Below the pieces are notes generated by a model that had not been told where the DNA came from, searched no databases, and was given only the letters and a program-made list of their open reading frames with translations. The position numbers and the translations under genes are program-made. This document shows, piece after piece, positions 23,231 through 34,872 of a DNA stretch of 64,000 nt (within the stretch, counting starts at the first letter, position 1; every line of letters starts with the position of its first letter). Origin of the DNA: Peromyscus leucopus (Eukaryota > Chordata > Mammalia > Rodentia > Cricetidae); the NCBI RefSeq assembly GCF_004664715.2, contig NC_051072.1:32137994-32201993 (forward strand), in the 5' to 3' direction.

Positions 23231-23787
23231 TTTCTTCTTCCTCCCTCTTATGTACGTCCAAGGGTTGACACGTGACAACTAAGGTCAAATACTGTTGTTT
23301 GGTACTTGGATATATTGGGACTTCGCCGGGTTTGTTAGTAAAAACTCACTCATGTCTAAGGATGAATTGTTTTTTGAGCCACCTGCTATTTTAACTCATT
23401 TGCAAAACTCTAAGGAGCTCCCTATATGCAAGTTTAATGAAGGTCCTTAAAATTCTGGGGTAATTTACATGGATAGATGCAATGAGAAAGTCTATTTGTA
23501 CATTTACAGCTATGTCTAATGAGCACCAAAATGATGCAATACCCTCTCTCTTCATTTCCTGATGCTTGAGCAGGCAGGCTATGCATCCCACTTTGGTTGG
23601 CCAGTTTTCTATTAACCTTGGGACAAGAGTGATGCTAAGGTCACATTAGCAACAAGTTCACTTATATTCATGATCTCAGTTATTCTATACCTGGTTACTA
23701 ATTAAAGTATGTCTCTCACAGTCAAGTACAGCTGGTGTATGAAAACAAGCCTTAGAAGGTATAAAGCCATTATAAATTTGGGACTGG
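23231..23787. other. Unique DNA, no gene seen
   Basis: No recognisable feature. Confidence 0.5.
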
Positions 23788-23990
23788 TGCTGTGGATATC
23801 TGTATGCTGTGAATGTATTGCTATGATTGATTGATAAATAAAACACTGATTGACCAATAGCCAGGTAGGAAGTATAGGCAGGACAAAGAGAAAGGAGAAT
23901 TCTGGGAAGTGGAAGGCTGAGTCAGGAGACACTGCCAGCTGTCGCCATTCAGCTACAGAACAGCATCCAACTTCCTACTGTATCTCCATT
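23788..23990 (+). mobile_element. LTR fragment (copy A of the family seen at 61-63 kb)
   Basis: Starts 'tgctgtggatatctgtatgc', then 'tgataaataaaacactgatt', 'agccaggtaggaagtatagg' and 'tgagtcaggagacactgcca'. It shares order and wording with the LTRs at 61206, 62188 and 63094. The 3' half is missing or replaced by sequence that I do not recognise. It looks like a truncated solo LTR of a rodent ERV. Confidence 0.75.
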
Positions 23991-24574
23991 TCTAAAAGCA
24001 CAAGGGGGTCAAATGCAATGTCCAGAAAGGAAAGTGTTTGCAGGAATGTAAAAATGTATCGCAGAGGGTTGTGGAGTGTTTCCAGATAACACTTGGAAAT
24101 CTTTTTCATCTATGCATTTTCTTTGGTCCCTTGCCTAGCCAGAGTCATCTAGTGCTTTAAAGAAAATTATAAATAAAATCAATAATAAAATAAATATAAA
24201 AGAAAAGAAGAAGAGTTCAGCCTGCAACCCCAGCATTTCGGGGGCTGAGAATAGAGGACTGAAAGTTTGAAGCCAGTCTGGGCTATAAAGTGATACTCTG
24301 CCTCAAAAGCAAAAAGCAAGCAAGGAATAACAAAAACAGAAAGTAAGGAATAAAAATTACAGAGTCGCCTATGTTGAGTTTTACTTAAAAATAAAAAGGC
24401 TTTTCCATATCAAATTGAACAATTATTGCAAGGCGACTGAGAGAAGGTGTCTCATTAGCTGTTCTCATGTTGAGATGTAGGCCTCTTATTCACCTAGATG
24501 TGAACTGGAGTGCTCTGGAATTGACAGTTACCTGTGTTGACAAATACTTTCATGTTTACCACACTAGTTGGCAG
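23991..24574. other. Unique DNA with a B1-like piece
   Basis: 24160-24210 is AAAT-rich. 24215-24340 reads like a weakly conserved B1/B4 body ('cctgcaaccccagcatttcg', 'gaagccagtctgggctataa', 'gatactctgcctcaaaag'). The rest is unassigned. Confidence 0.5.
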
Positions 24575-24915
24575 TGTGAATCCGTGAGAGCAGGGCCTAA
24601 AACTGAGGTGGACTAAAGTCTCATAGCCAATTTTATTCAGAGCATCAGACAATTTATACTCTGAGAGTTAAGAAGAGTCACATGAGTAAAGTACACAATC
24701 ACAAGGACAAGCTGCATGTGATACAAACATGTTTTTCCATAGAGGCATATCAATAAATAACAATAGTCATCTGTAATGAATAGTCTGAAGTATGCTTACT
24801 CCTATCTGTTACACCTGGGATGGGCATGAAAGCACATTCCAAGAACAACCTGTGTTATGAAAGAACAGAGATTACAAGACTCTTGTATTGTTCTTGGAGT
24901 TTTCTCACCAGCTCT
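24575..24915 (-). mobile_element. Antisense ERV LTR fragment
   Basis: Contains 'agtctcatagccaattttat', 'tgtttttccatagaggcata', 'tgaagtatgcttactcctat' and 'acacctgggatgggcatgaa', text that recurs in a rodent ERV LTR family read here from its 3' end. I cannot assign the subfamily. No internal retroviral sequence follows, so it is probably a solo or truncated LTR. Confidence 0.55.
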
Positions 24916-25384
24916 CAGATATATCTTCATATGGCTTTGTTCATGGACCATGTTATGCCAGCATACATACCCCTAGTTCCCACCAGACCTATGAGATCCA
25001 ATAGTACTCAGCTACCAGATGGAAAACACTTCATTTACACAGATAATTATTATAGTTCTATTGTCATTCTGGATGAGAAGAATTGGTCACTTTAGATGCT
25101 ACTCAGATTCAGGAAGACGCAAAAGTAATTGATTCAATATGAATTATTTTTCGAGTGATTTTTTTCTTTTTTAGCATTTCAGTATTGCTACTGCTAATGG
25201 AAACACAGTTAGCAAGTGATATCCAGCAAACACCACGATGATTGTGTTTGTGTGTGTGTGAAAATGTGTATGTGTATTTTACTATGTGCACAGGTATATG
25301 GGTATGAATGAGGCGCAAGTCTATGTGTGTGGGAGCATAAAGAGATCAGAAGTCAACCTTGAGTATCATTCCTCAAGTGATAAC
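24916..25384. other. Unique DNA with short TG-rich text
   Basis: 25235-25330 is TG-rich but impure. No gene recognised. Confidence 0.5.
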
Positions 25385-25580
25385 CATCTTGATTCTTGAG
25401 ATAGGGTTTCTCACCTGCGTAGAGCTCACTGATATGGCTGGATTGGCTGCCCAGCAAGCTGCAGGGATCTGGCTGCCTCTGTCTCCCCAGTGCTGGGATT
25501 GTAATGATGGGATTACCACACCTGGGTTTTTCACATGGATACCAGCGATGGGAATTCAGCTCCCCATGCTTGCAAGGTAT
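25385..25580 (-). repeat. B3/B4-type SINE, antisense
   Basis: 'tgagatagggtttctcacct', 'ggatctggctgcctctgtct', 'cccagtgctgggattgtaat', 'tggataccagcgatgggaat' and 'ccccatgcttgcaaggt' follow the antisense order of a B1-like body then a tRNA-like head. Confidence 0.7.
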
Positions 25581-27244
25581 GATCCCTCTTCTTAGCTCAC
25601 AGCTAATGATATTACTATTATTTGATCTAATGAAAGGATTGATAGTGATATTTGAAATATTCTCATATTTGACATTTAAGATATTGTTTTAAAATGCCTG
25701 CTTTCCTTCTCTCATCTCCTTCAAAACAATATAAAATGTTGACATGCTGATGTTGCCTGAGAACATATTGTGTATGCATGAATGAAGGCTCTGGTTTTGG
25801 AGGGCCCTCGAATGCTAAATCAAAACATGATTGTCATAACAATAAATATATTTAGGTCATGTAGTGAAGGCTATGATGACATCATTGTGGGAAATCATGA
25901 AGAATTCAAGGTAGGAAGTACAAGTCAGGAAATAGTTTACTCAGTAGCTGACAAACTACATATGCAATAGCTTAAATGTGTATATAGCCTAGTGGTGGGA
26001 GAGAATGCCTTTATGTAAGCAAACCAAACCCATCTTTGTAGACAATTATGTACAAAAAAACAAACGTGCAGTAGCACCAAGTCAGCATGCTGGGTTCTTA
26101 GTGCAGGCTGGCAGGCAGCCAAGGCCCAACCTGCTGAGAGAGAAAATTGAGAGAAAAAATGTAAAGCTGCCGCACGAGTTGAAGTGTGGCATCGGATGTG
26201 GAGTTGCTTCTGGGAAAGCCAGAAAGGAAAAAAAAAAAAAAAAGGTCAAGGTTTTGCTTATGTGGCGTCTTCAGAGTTAGACCCACTGCTGGAGTGTCCT
26301 GGTTTCACAAAAGGTCAGGTCTTTTTTATGGGGGGAAGTATAAGAATATACAAGCTACTACAGAGTGTGAGCACTGAAGTGTACTGGTAGCATCAGCAGG
26401 TACTGCTTTGGTTTTAGTGTCTCTCAGGAGGCGACACCTGGATTTCAAAGACGATTTACAAACCTGAGAACGAGCAACTTCCTCAAGTTAATACAATTCA
26501 TCTGAGTGTTTTATCCCAAGAAGACACACGAATAAAGCAACATCAGCACAGGAAGTTTTTCAGAATTTACAGAGATGTACTCAATCTTCTGGCCACAGAC
26601 TCTGACCAAAGAGCTCCTTGCTAATGAATAGAAAAGCATTTTTCACTGAAGGCTCTTTTCACTTCATAGACTCATGATGACCTATCATCTGATGGTTACT
26701 CTAAGTCATTAAGTGGATGAGCATTGAGTTCTTATTATATGTTGTATAAAGCATTGGTATTTCTTGAATCTTGCCATACTTTAATGTAACTGTCATTTTT
26801 ACAATTCTGTCCATCTAAGGTCACCATTGCTTAGTTCTAGGTGACCCACTCATGTTTTATTCCAATAATTGTCCTTGTCCTGAGGGTTGCAAGATGCAGA
26901 CACTTCATTATTCTGATGTAGAGGGTTGTACATTCTGCTAATTTACTCCCAGAGTGTGTTGCTTGACGAAATTATCTCTGGAGTTAAAGAAGAGATGCCT
27001 TATGTATAAGCACTCAGTGGATGTAAGCAGATTACCATGGCAATTATCATAATGATGAAGTTATTGCTTCTGAAAAAGAAGTCATCTTTCAAGTTTATAC
27101 ATATGTTGTTTCAGTTGTTTGGTACCTGCAAATGCAGCAGTAAAGTCTCTCTCAAACCCATGCAACCCTCATTTCTCATCCTAAGAATGGAAACAGTTGA
27201 TGTAAATGAGAAATGCTTCACTATGATGTTTCCTTTTTTTTTAA
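25581..27244. other. Unique AT-rich DNA, no gene seen
   Basis: No repeat family recognised. Two overlapping plus-strand frames near 26005-26390 run through a poly-A stretch (26228-26243) and look accidental. Confidence 0.5.
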
Positions 27245-27452
27245 GTAGACTTACTTACTTTTATTTTATGTGTGTGTATTTTTTGCCTGAATATATTTAT
27301 GTGTAGCCCATGCATGTCTGGGACCCACCAAGTCAGAAAAAGACGTACGATCCTCTAGAACTGGAGTTACAAATATCTGTTAGCTGCCATGTGGGTGCTG
27401 GGAACTAAACCCTGGCCCTCTGGAAAGCAATAAACACCCTTAATCACCACCG
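27245..27452 (-). repeat. B3-type SINE, antisense
   Basis: 'ttttattttatgtgtgtgta' tail, then 'gccatgtgggtgctgggaac', 'aaaccctggccctctggaaa' and 'aacacccttaatcaccaccg', the antisense tRNA-like head of B2/B3 SINEs. Confidence 0.75.
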
Positions 27453-27454
27453 AG

Positions 27455-27808
27455 TATGGTGGTTTGAATAAGAATGTCCCCTATAGGCTCATTTATTTGA
27501 ATGCTTAGTCACTAGGAAGTAGCACTATTTGAGAAGGATTAGGAGGTGTGGCCTTGCTGAAGGAAGTGTGTCAACAGGGGGTGGGGTTTAAGGTTTTAAA
27601 AGCCTATGTCTGGCCCAGTGTCTCCTCTATCTTTCCCCACCTATGGATCAGGGTGTAGCTCTCAGCTACTGCTCCAGTGTCTGCCTGCATGCTACTATGT
27701 TTCCTGCCACAATGATAATGGTCTATACCTCTGAAACTATAAGCAGGTCCCCAGTTAAGCCTCGGTCATGATGTCTCTTCACAGCAATCAAATAGCAACT
27801 AAGAAACA
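27455..27808 (-). mobile_element. URR1-like rodent DNA-transposon relic (short form)
   Basis: 'atggtggtttgaataagaat', 'gtgtggccttgctgaaggaa', 'actgctccagtgtctgcctg' and the end 'catgatgtctcttcacagca'. The reverse complement of this end equals the start of the repeats at 58926 and 63227, so all three belong to one family. I take it for a non-autonomous hAT-type element of the URR1 kind; the name is from memory and the shared termini are seen directly. Confidence 0.6.
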
Positions 27809-28262
27809 GTCATTTTTCCAGATGTCTGCTTTATCAAAGAAATAATTAAATTTCAGTCAAATGTGTCTACATGATACAGCGATAGATGTCCATTATTTTA
27901 GACAGAGATTTAAAAAAGTGTCTTTGCTTTAGATCAATTGCTTATGTAACCAAAACTCTAGTTATAATAAATAGACAAGAAATGCCAAATCCTTTTTAGC
28001 CATGCACATGACTACAGTCTTTTGTTTACGTCTCATCATGACTAGAATGGCAAAGTATACTTGGTGTTCCTGAACAAAGCTGTACCTTGCTGTTTACCTA
28101 CATCACCTGGAGAGAGCTAGTCCTTCATCTCCATTGTAAATTGATTTTCATAGTCCATGATGATATATTTTGTTATGTCATAAATGTGACAGAGCACCAT
28201 AGCTCCTCATATTTTAAATGATGTTATTGTGTAGATTAAAATTAGTTTATTTAAGCCCAAGG
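27809..28262. other. Unique DNA, no gene seen
   Basis: No recognisable feature. Confidence 0.5.
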
Positions 28263-28270
28263 CCTTATGT

Positions 28271-28971
28271 TTTTTTAACATTTTTATTAAAATTTTATTA
28301 AAATTTTCCATTTATTTTACATACCAGCCACAGTTTCCCTCCCCCTCCCCTGCCCCGCTGTCTCATCTATCCGCCCCCCCATGTCCCATCTATTCCCCCC
28401 ATCCAATCCTCCTCCATTCAGAAAGTGGCAGGACTCTCATGAGGGTCAACAAAACATGGCATATTAAGTGGAGGCAGGGTCAACTTCCTCCCCCTGCATC
28501 AAGGCTGAGCAAGGCATTCCTGCCTGAGAAATAGGTTCCAAAAAGCCAGCTCATGTGCCAGAGATAGGTCCTGATACCACCGCTAGGGGCCCCACAACAG
28601 ACCAAGCTACACAACTGTCACCTACATGCAGAGGGCCTAGGTCAGTCCTATCAGGCTCCCTAGTTGTCAGTCCAGAGTCTGTGAGCCCCCAGGAGCTCAG
28701 GTCAGCTGTCTCTGTGGGTTTCCCCACTATGATCTTGACATACAATTCTTCCTCCTTCTTGTCAACTGGATTCCCAGAGCTCAGCCCAGTGCTTGGCTGT
28801 GGATCTCTGCATCTGCTTCCATCAGTTACTGGATGAAGGCTCTATGATGACAGCTAGGGTAGTCACCATTCTGATTACAGGAGATGGCCAGTTCAGTCAC
28901 CCTCTCCACTATTGCTAGGAGTCTTAGCTGGCGTCATCCTTGTGGATTCCTGGTGGTTTCTTTGCCCAGCC
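28271..28971 (-). mobile_element. L1-F: antisense, 5'-truncated L1 3' end with 8-bp duplication
   Basis: Poly-T side at left, then 'tacataccagccacagtttc', C-rich tract (28337-28410, the complement of the L1 G-rich block), 'aaggctgagcaaggcattcc', 'ttggctgtggatctctgcat', 'ccatcagttactggatgaag' and 'tcatccttgtggattcctgg'. It is the same L1 3'-UTR type as L1-E but longer and without inversion. CCTTATGT occurs at 28263-28270 and again at 28972-28979, a target-site duplication. The frames of 65-93 codons over it are not genes. Confidence 0.88.
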
Positions 28972-28979
28972 CCTTATGT

Positions 28980-30421
28980 ATTAATTAACATAATTAGAAA
29001 TTGCAGCTATAAACAAATCCAAGCCCCCCCCAAGAAAGAAAAGAAAAAAAGAAACCTTCAAAAATCAAATTTAAACTTACATACTGCTCATCAAAGTATT
29101 AGGCTTTAGATTTAGACAAGAGTATGTGCTTGTGCCTACAGAGCACACAGAAGATGGATGGAATGGAGATAATTATAAGTGGTGGAAAGCAGTGTATAGA
29201 TATGATAATAACAATTATGAATTATCCAGAAGAAACAGGAAGATAGAAGGAGACTAAGGGGAATCCCTAAGTGACACTATAAAATGGGCTGAAATTGAGT
29301 GCTCAGTGGTATTTGCCAGGCATCTTTCTGTTTTTGTCAGTATTGGGGTCATCTCATCAAATATTTAATAATAATCATTTACCCATGTTTTTCTCTTTCC
29401 TTTAAATAGCCCTCAACTTTTCTTCCCATTTTGGCTGGCTATTTTTGTTGCTGTTGACATTCTCAAATGAGATGCCATTTTCTCATTTTCTAGCTCAATC
29501 ATATTGCCACACCAGAGCTGGTCACCTCCCCATTACACTCCACAACATTCTTCCTCCGTTGCATCCATCAAATCTGTAATCAGCTCTTCACCCATCTTAA
29601 TGCTCACGTGCTTGCTAAAAATACTGATTATAAAACAGTGAGGATCACCTATATCTTGCTTACCATCTAACACCATGTCCAACACACATATTGCATCCAG
29701 GAGGTCCAATAATAATGAAAGAAGAAGCAGGCGTAGAGAATATTGGCAGAAGGGAGGTGAGTAAAGCATGGTACTACATTCTGAACCACATGCGATACCA
29801 CAATGAGGAGGTATCCATCATACAGTTAGGACTTTTAGGGGCTACTTCTCTGGAAGTTTCAAAAGAAAGATTATTCAGAGAGGAGAAGATTTATAGTGTC
29901 ACCAACTTGTGAAGATCACTTTGTCCCACAATTTATAATTCAAGCTTTTTAATCTGAGCCTGAATGGTTGCATTGCAATATCCTCTTGCAGATCTTGAAG
30001 AATTATGAGTTGGCTGACTTTGATGGCATAAATGGATGTGAAGCACAGTAGCTTTAAAATGAAGTACAACTTGAAACAGTACTCTAGGGAAAGAAGAAAG
30101 ATTCAGATACTCATCGTTCTTTGATTATTCCCCCCTCATCCATATATAATCATTCTTCTCCTTTGTCTCTGGAATTATTGTTTTATGCTTTACCTTTTGG
30201 CTTGTTTATTATATGACAAGTTTAATAACCATCACATAAAAATAACTAGCAATCATATGCATTTACTATTTTATGAAACAAAGGAGATGTCAATTAACAG
30301 GTTTCAGAGTACTAGTACTTTTATTGCAGCACACATTTTTCTTCCCATCAATTAATCTATGTGAGCCATCACCCTGCTCAGTGGTTCATTATAACTATAT
30401 TGGGGTAAACAAACTATCATT
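28980..30421. other. Unique DNA, no gene assigned
   Basis: A run of C then A (28,995-29,055) follows the L1-F flank. A 78-codon minus-strand frame at 29533-29769 ends DGKQDIGDPHCF...TEEECCGV; it looks more protein-like than its neighbours but has no family motif that I recognise and no splice context. The rest is featureless. Confidence 0.45.
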
Positions 30422-30433
30422 AAGAAATGCATG

Positions 30434-30631
30434 AGTAATCACCAAGCATGGTGGTGCACACTTTTAATACCAGTACTCAGGAGACAAAGGCAGGTGGATC
30501 TCTGTGAGTCCAAAGTCAGCCTGGTCTGCAGCGAGAGTTCCAGGACAGCCAGGGTTGTTACACAGAGAAACCCTGTCTCAAAAAAACAACCCAAAACAAG
30601 AGAAGGAGGAGGAAGAGGAGGAGAAAGAAAG
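30434..30631 (+). repeat. B1 SINE with perfect 12-bp duplication
   Basis: Full B1 order: 'ccaagcatggtggtgcacac', 'ggcaggtggatctctgtgag', 'gtcagcctggtctgcagcga', 'gttacacagagaaaccctgt' and an A-rich tail that has grown into AGGAGGA-type purine repeats. The direct repeat AAGAAATGCATG lies at 30422-30433 and 30632-30643 and bounds the insertion exactly. Confidence 0.95.
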
Positions 30632-30643
30632 AAGAAATGCATG

Positions 30644-30959
30644 TGTATGTGTTTGCCTAGATGTATAAGTAGAAAATATGATGACTGTTTTTGGTAGAGA
30701 CATTAGATACATAGTTAACTCAAGACTAAACACTTTATAGAAATTGAATACGTCTACTCTTGTCTAAAAGCAAAATAAAACCAATTAAAATGTTTGTCAC
30801 AGCTATAATAACATGAAATAAAGTTTTGCTGAGGGGGTGGGGACACATTAGAGAGTTGATGTTCATGAAATACCTGCTTAATTATATTTTCTCGCTTACT
30901 GGTGGAGGACAGTGATGGAAGTCATTGTTCAGTATTGCTGGCAGGGGAGACAGAAGTCA
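30644..30959. other. Unique DNA, no gene seen
   Basis: No recognisable feature. Confidence 0.5.
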
Positions 30960-31425
30960 GTCATCAAATGCTGCTCTGTGACATGGAAGAGATATCTGCA
31001 CTCCAGTGTGTAGGTGACACTATTCACAATAGCTGGGCTACTGAATGAATAACCTGTTTATCAGCAGAGAACGGTTAAATAAAATGCGGTATACACACAA
31101 TGTAATTTATTCAATTGTAAAGAAGTTGCGTCATTGGTAGAAAAATGAATGTGAGTGGAAATGATCACAGGAAGTGAATTAAGTCAGCTTTAGAAACACA
31201 AATATTGAGTTTCTCTCTCATTTGTTGATCCTAGATTTATAGAGCTACATAAAATTACACCCGTACATATGACTAGAAAGTAAAAGCAGTACCGTCTAGA
31301 GCAATGGAGCAGACTCATGGGAGAGGGATGAGGAGAAGGTTGAGGGGTCTGTGGGGAAGGAGTTCAAAGCATGTCATATACTGGAGTAAGAATGTTTTTA
31401 TGAAACCCAGCACTGTGTACAATGA
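30960..31425 (+). mobile_element. Old L1 fragment: end of ORF2 and start of 3' UTR
   Basis: 'cactattcacaatagctggg', 'gaacggttaaataaaatgcg', 'cacaatgtaatttattcaat', 'agtgaattaagtcagcttta' and 'aaagtaaaagcagtaccgtc' match the C-terminal ORF2 region and beginning of the 3' UTR of old L1s. It is highly diverged, with no intact frame. Confidence 0.65.
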
Positions 31426-31633
31426 ACAAATACCCCTAAAAATGCTTCCTGGGTCACTCTTGAATTTTGTCTTCAAGGTCTCTCTCAAAAAGGAGACATT
31501 CAGTAGAAGAAAACTTTCTATTTCTTTCCCTTTTCCCTTTCTCATCTTTCTTCCTCTTCAGCCTTTCTTTTCTACTTGAGGAATAAACAAATAGCCTCTC
31601 CTCTTCATTTTATTACCATTGGATATATATATA

Positions 31634-31665
<32 letters not shown>

Positions 31666-32034
31666 GGAATGCTTTAAGGACAATATTCAGTAAAGACTTA
31701 AATACCATCTGACTAACAATAGTTTTTTTTTAAGTTGTTATTTTTCTTGTGAAATAACAATTCAGGAGGTAACATATAGAGTGTAGTTGATGAAGGAAGT
31801 CATCAGATATGACAATTTCTATCTGCATCCTCTGTCCTAGAGTGGAACTTTCATCCTCATGGTCTCAAGAGAAATGCTACACTTCCAAGTAACATATCTA
31901 TACCAGGTAGAAGGAAGGAAGGAGAGAGGGGATTTTCCTTCACTGGCCTTTACTAAGGATTGGAAGCTCTAACTAGTACTTGTTATCTTCGTTATATTGG
32001 CCGAACTGTTTTATAAACCACTTGCAATTATATG
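31426..32034. other. Unique DNA with a (TA)n tract
   Basis: A (TA)n tract of about 43 bases (31623-31665, one phase change at 31640) may adopt cruciform structure. Otherwise nothing is recognised. Confidence 0.55.
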
Positions 32035-32430
32035 GTGGGCTGGTGTTACAGTTGGGTCTAGAAAGACTAATATGTTCGGACTTGGTGTACTGAAGATGTG
32101 ATAGGATCATGAGTGTTCGGACATTGCCAATGGATTAGTCCATTCATGGGTTCAGTTATAAGGAGGTGATGAAAACTTAGAGGGTAGGACCTGGTTGAAG
32201 GGAATGTGTTCTTGGAGGCATGCCATGGGGAACTCTTGCCTTACCTCCAACTCTGGCTATCATGAGGCAGTTTTCTTCCACGTTGCCATGATGTACTTAA
32301 TATCTACCACAGGCCTAAAAACAACCAGGCAAAGCAACTGTGGACTGGAACCAAAGTAAGTCTTCCTTTTTAAAATATAATGTTCTAGGGCTTTTTGTTA
32401 CAGCAATGGAAAGGTATCTAATGCAACTGG
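32035..32430 (+). repeat. Ancient MER/DNA-transposon-like repeat
   Basis: 'ggattagtccattcatgggt', 'aggaggtgatgaaaactta', 'gggtaggacctggttgaagg', 'ggcatgccatggggaactc' and the end 'tgttacagcaatggaaaggt' follow the style of old medium-reiteration repeats of rodents. The end resembles the URR1-like termini ('cagcaa.agaaa'). The family is uncertain. Confidence 0.5.
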
Positions 32431-34099
32431 GAACTTGAAGATTTTGTTTTTCTACCTTTTAGAAAGAAAAAGAAGAGATATTTAGGGTAAGTATTGATTG
32501 AGTCAGTTTTAATGGAATTAACTACAATTCTGCTTAAGAATTCCTATTTTCCCTTAGAAATGTCCTTATATTGTAGAAATTTAGTAAATGTAGATAAAGC
32601 ATAATTACTCTCATTATTCCAGACATGTGACAAGCACCAAAAACTTAGTGGCAAAAACACTGGCATGTTTATGATCACATATTCTGTGGATCAGTAGCCC
32701 AGAGAGGCTCCCATTGGGGCGGCTTGTTTATGTTGCTGTGTAATGATCCTCAGTGAGCAGAGTGGAGTATGTGACTAGACTAAGCCTTTCTCATGAGAAG
32801 GCCATGCTTCTTTGGAAGCTGCCTTGGCTGGGATGACGATGTGGCTTTGTTCCAGGCATGGAGCAGAGCTAATGCCTAGAACACTTCTCGGGGCTGGATG
32901 GCTGGATTCTGAAAGAGATCATCCCCACCGGCAAAACATGCCAAGAGACTCAGGGAGAAAGCTACTTGAAACTTACAGTTGCAAGGCCACCCAGGTTCAA
33001 TGGAAGGAGATAAAGACCATTTCCTTTTCAATGGAAACTAAAGCATTTGCAACCTTAAAAAAAAAAAATCCTTACTCACAATGATGGTACTGAATACCAA
33101 GGACAATTCTCTAGGAATGATGTGTCCTTAATTTCTTGTCATAGTTCCCATATCCACTCACCCTGGAAAAGGATTGTACTAACAAATATATATTTCAAAC
33201 TGATGCTGCTGGCTCAAGAGAGTATTTTGTAAATACTGACATAGCTATTTAGTTACTATCAAGTATGCATGTTAACATATATTTTACCATAGGCAAAATC
33301 TTTCGTGCAAAGAATACAAGTCAGTCACCTCTTTGGGCCATCGTGGGTGGAGGAAGCATGCTCCCTGAGTTAACATCGGAAATGAGGATTATTTTTTCTT
33401 GCACAGATATGATGTAATCATATCAACTGTGACATACATTGAAAAGGACACCAAATATGATACTGAGAGGGGGATAACTACAACTGAACAGAAAATATGG
33501 ACTTTACCACATGATTTAGAAATGTTGCATTAAAAATGAAAAACACACTACAAAGGCATGCATTCAGTCTTAGGTGTGAACCTCTTACTGTTTCTGAAGC
33601 ACGAGTGGACTGTCTATCCACCAGGTGGTACGGAGCACCCAGACAGGAACAGTTGTTCTGTGCTGTTAGGTTGGTGAACACACCCAGGACAGTGCATCAA
33701 GTGCATTGTGAGCAACTCCATCTTCTTGCACAAAGGAATAGCCCTCCTGGAAATAGACTGTCAAGGTTTCCTGCATGTCTGAGTTCAGAAAAGCATGTTT
33801 TCGTTTTTCCTTGCAGTTTTGCTCCTGTGTTTGTATCAAGGCAGGAAGATTCAAAATAGGTATATTGAAGACTGACCAGATGGAAGAAAACACGATGATT
33901 GCTCCTCATCTGAAGTGATGAGTGGCTTGTTGTGATGGTCATTATAACCCAGGGGAAAATATCACAACATTTCTGGGTTAAATTAGGTCCATAAAGGACA
34001 ATTTCAGGCATTAGATACTATTATTAGATATTAGATATTTCAAGGTGCCTATCGTGTGTAATTTTCTGTGTTGATATGTTTGGTGGAATGATTTAATCT
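32431..34099. other. Unique DNA, no gene seen
   Basis: Three overlapping frames (107 codons plus strand 33536-33859; 75 and 104 codons minus strand at 33666-33893 and 33697-34011) occur together. None shows a motif, and overlapping openness on both strands argues for chance. Confidence 0.5.
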
Positions 34100-34240
34100 T
34101 GACTATGACACTAACACCGAGGCTCTGGGTAAGTTCGCATAGCCCACTTTCAACTTCGCATCTCAGAAAATGGAGACACAAATGCTTGATTTACACAGGC
34201 ACTGTGAAGATTAAATGTACAGTCTCTCTGAGACAGTCTT
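34100..34240 (+). repeat. Possible MIR fragment
   Basis: 'aggctctgggtaagttcgca', 'catctcagaaaatggagaca' and 'cactgtgaagattaaatgta' follow the central MIR order (ctctgagcctcag / atctgtaaaatgg / gattaaatga). Confidence 0.5.
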
Positions 34241-34564
34241 GATTTCTTGAAGTCTTATCCTCATGCCTCTGAGCTGATGATGGACAGTCCATAGGTGCCT
34301 AGAGGCTGTCATTTCTCTTTGGAAACTCTCTGATACCGTCAATGCAAGGTCAATATCTCTCTTGTGTGCTTTGAAATAGAGTGCTGGGCTGCTGTATGTT
34401 AGGTCTTAACATCTCGCACTCATGCCATAGTTGGTAAAAGAAGACAGAGTGTGTCCCGTGGATGGTTTTAAGTTTGCAAATGTAGATGTGAATCAAAGGA
34501 GAGGTCTCTGTCAGTGTAGTTTTTAATAGTATAAAGGGCCCCAAAGAAAGGGAACAAGGGAGCA
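34241..34564. other. Unique DNA, no gene seen
   Basis: No recognisable feature. Confidence 0.5.
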
Positions 34565-34872
34565 AGTAAAAGCCATGGACATGGCTGAGCAGGTCAAAGT
34601 GCTTTCTGGACAAGCCTGACAACCTCAGTTAGACTCCAAGAACCCATCTAAATGCAGGACCTAGTTGCTGGTACAGGCATGTCATGCCAGCACTCCTACT
34701 GTAGGGTCGGAGGTAGAAGACAGGAGCAATCCCATGAAACTCGTTGGCCGGCTAGCCTGGCGTATGCAAGCAACAAAAGAGACCCTGCCTCAGACAAGTT
34801 GGAATGAGCAGGACTGGCATTTCCTGTGCACACCCATGCATAACGATAAATTTGAAAAAGAAGGAAAATAAA
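34565..34872 (+). repeat. B4/RSINE-type SINE
   Basis: tRNA-like head 'atggctgagcaggtcaaagt', then 'atgcaggacctagttgctgg', 'catgccagcactcctactgt', 'gagaccctgcctcagacaag' and a tail with 'catgcataacgataaattt'. The order is the same as in the element at 10441. Confidence 0.7.

Noticed and set aside
31623..31665. (TA)n tract as a replication origin or matrix-attachment site
   Set aside because: A simple repeat alone gives no support for such a function.
33536..34011. 107-codon plus and 75/104-codon minus frames
   Set aside because: Open on both strands in the same place without motifs; chance is the simplest reading.
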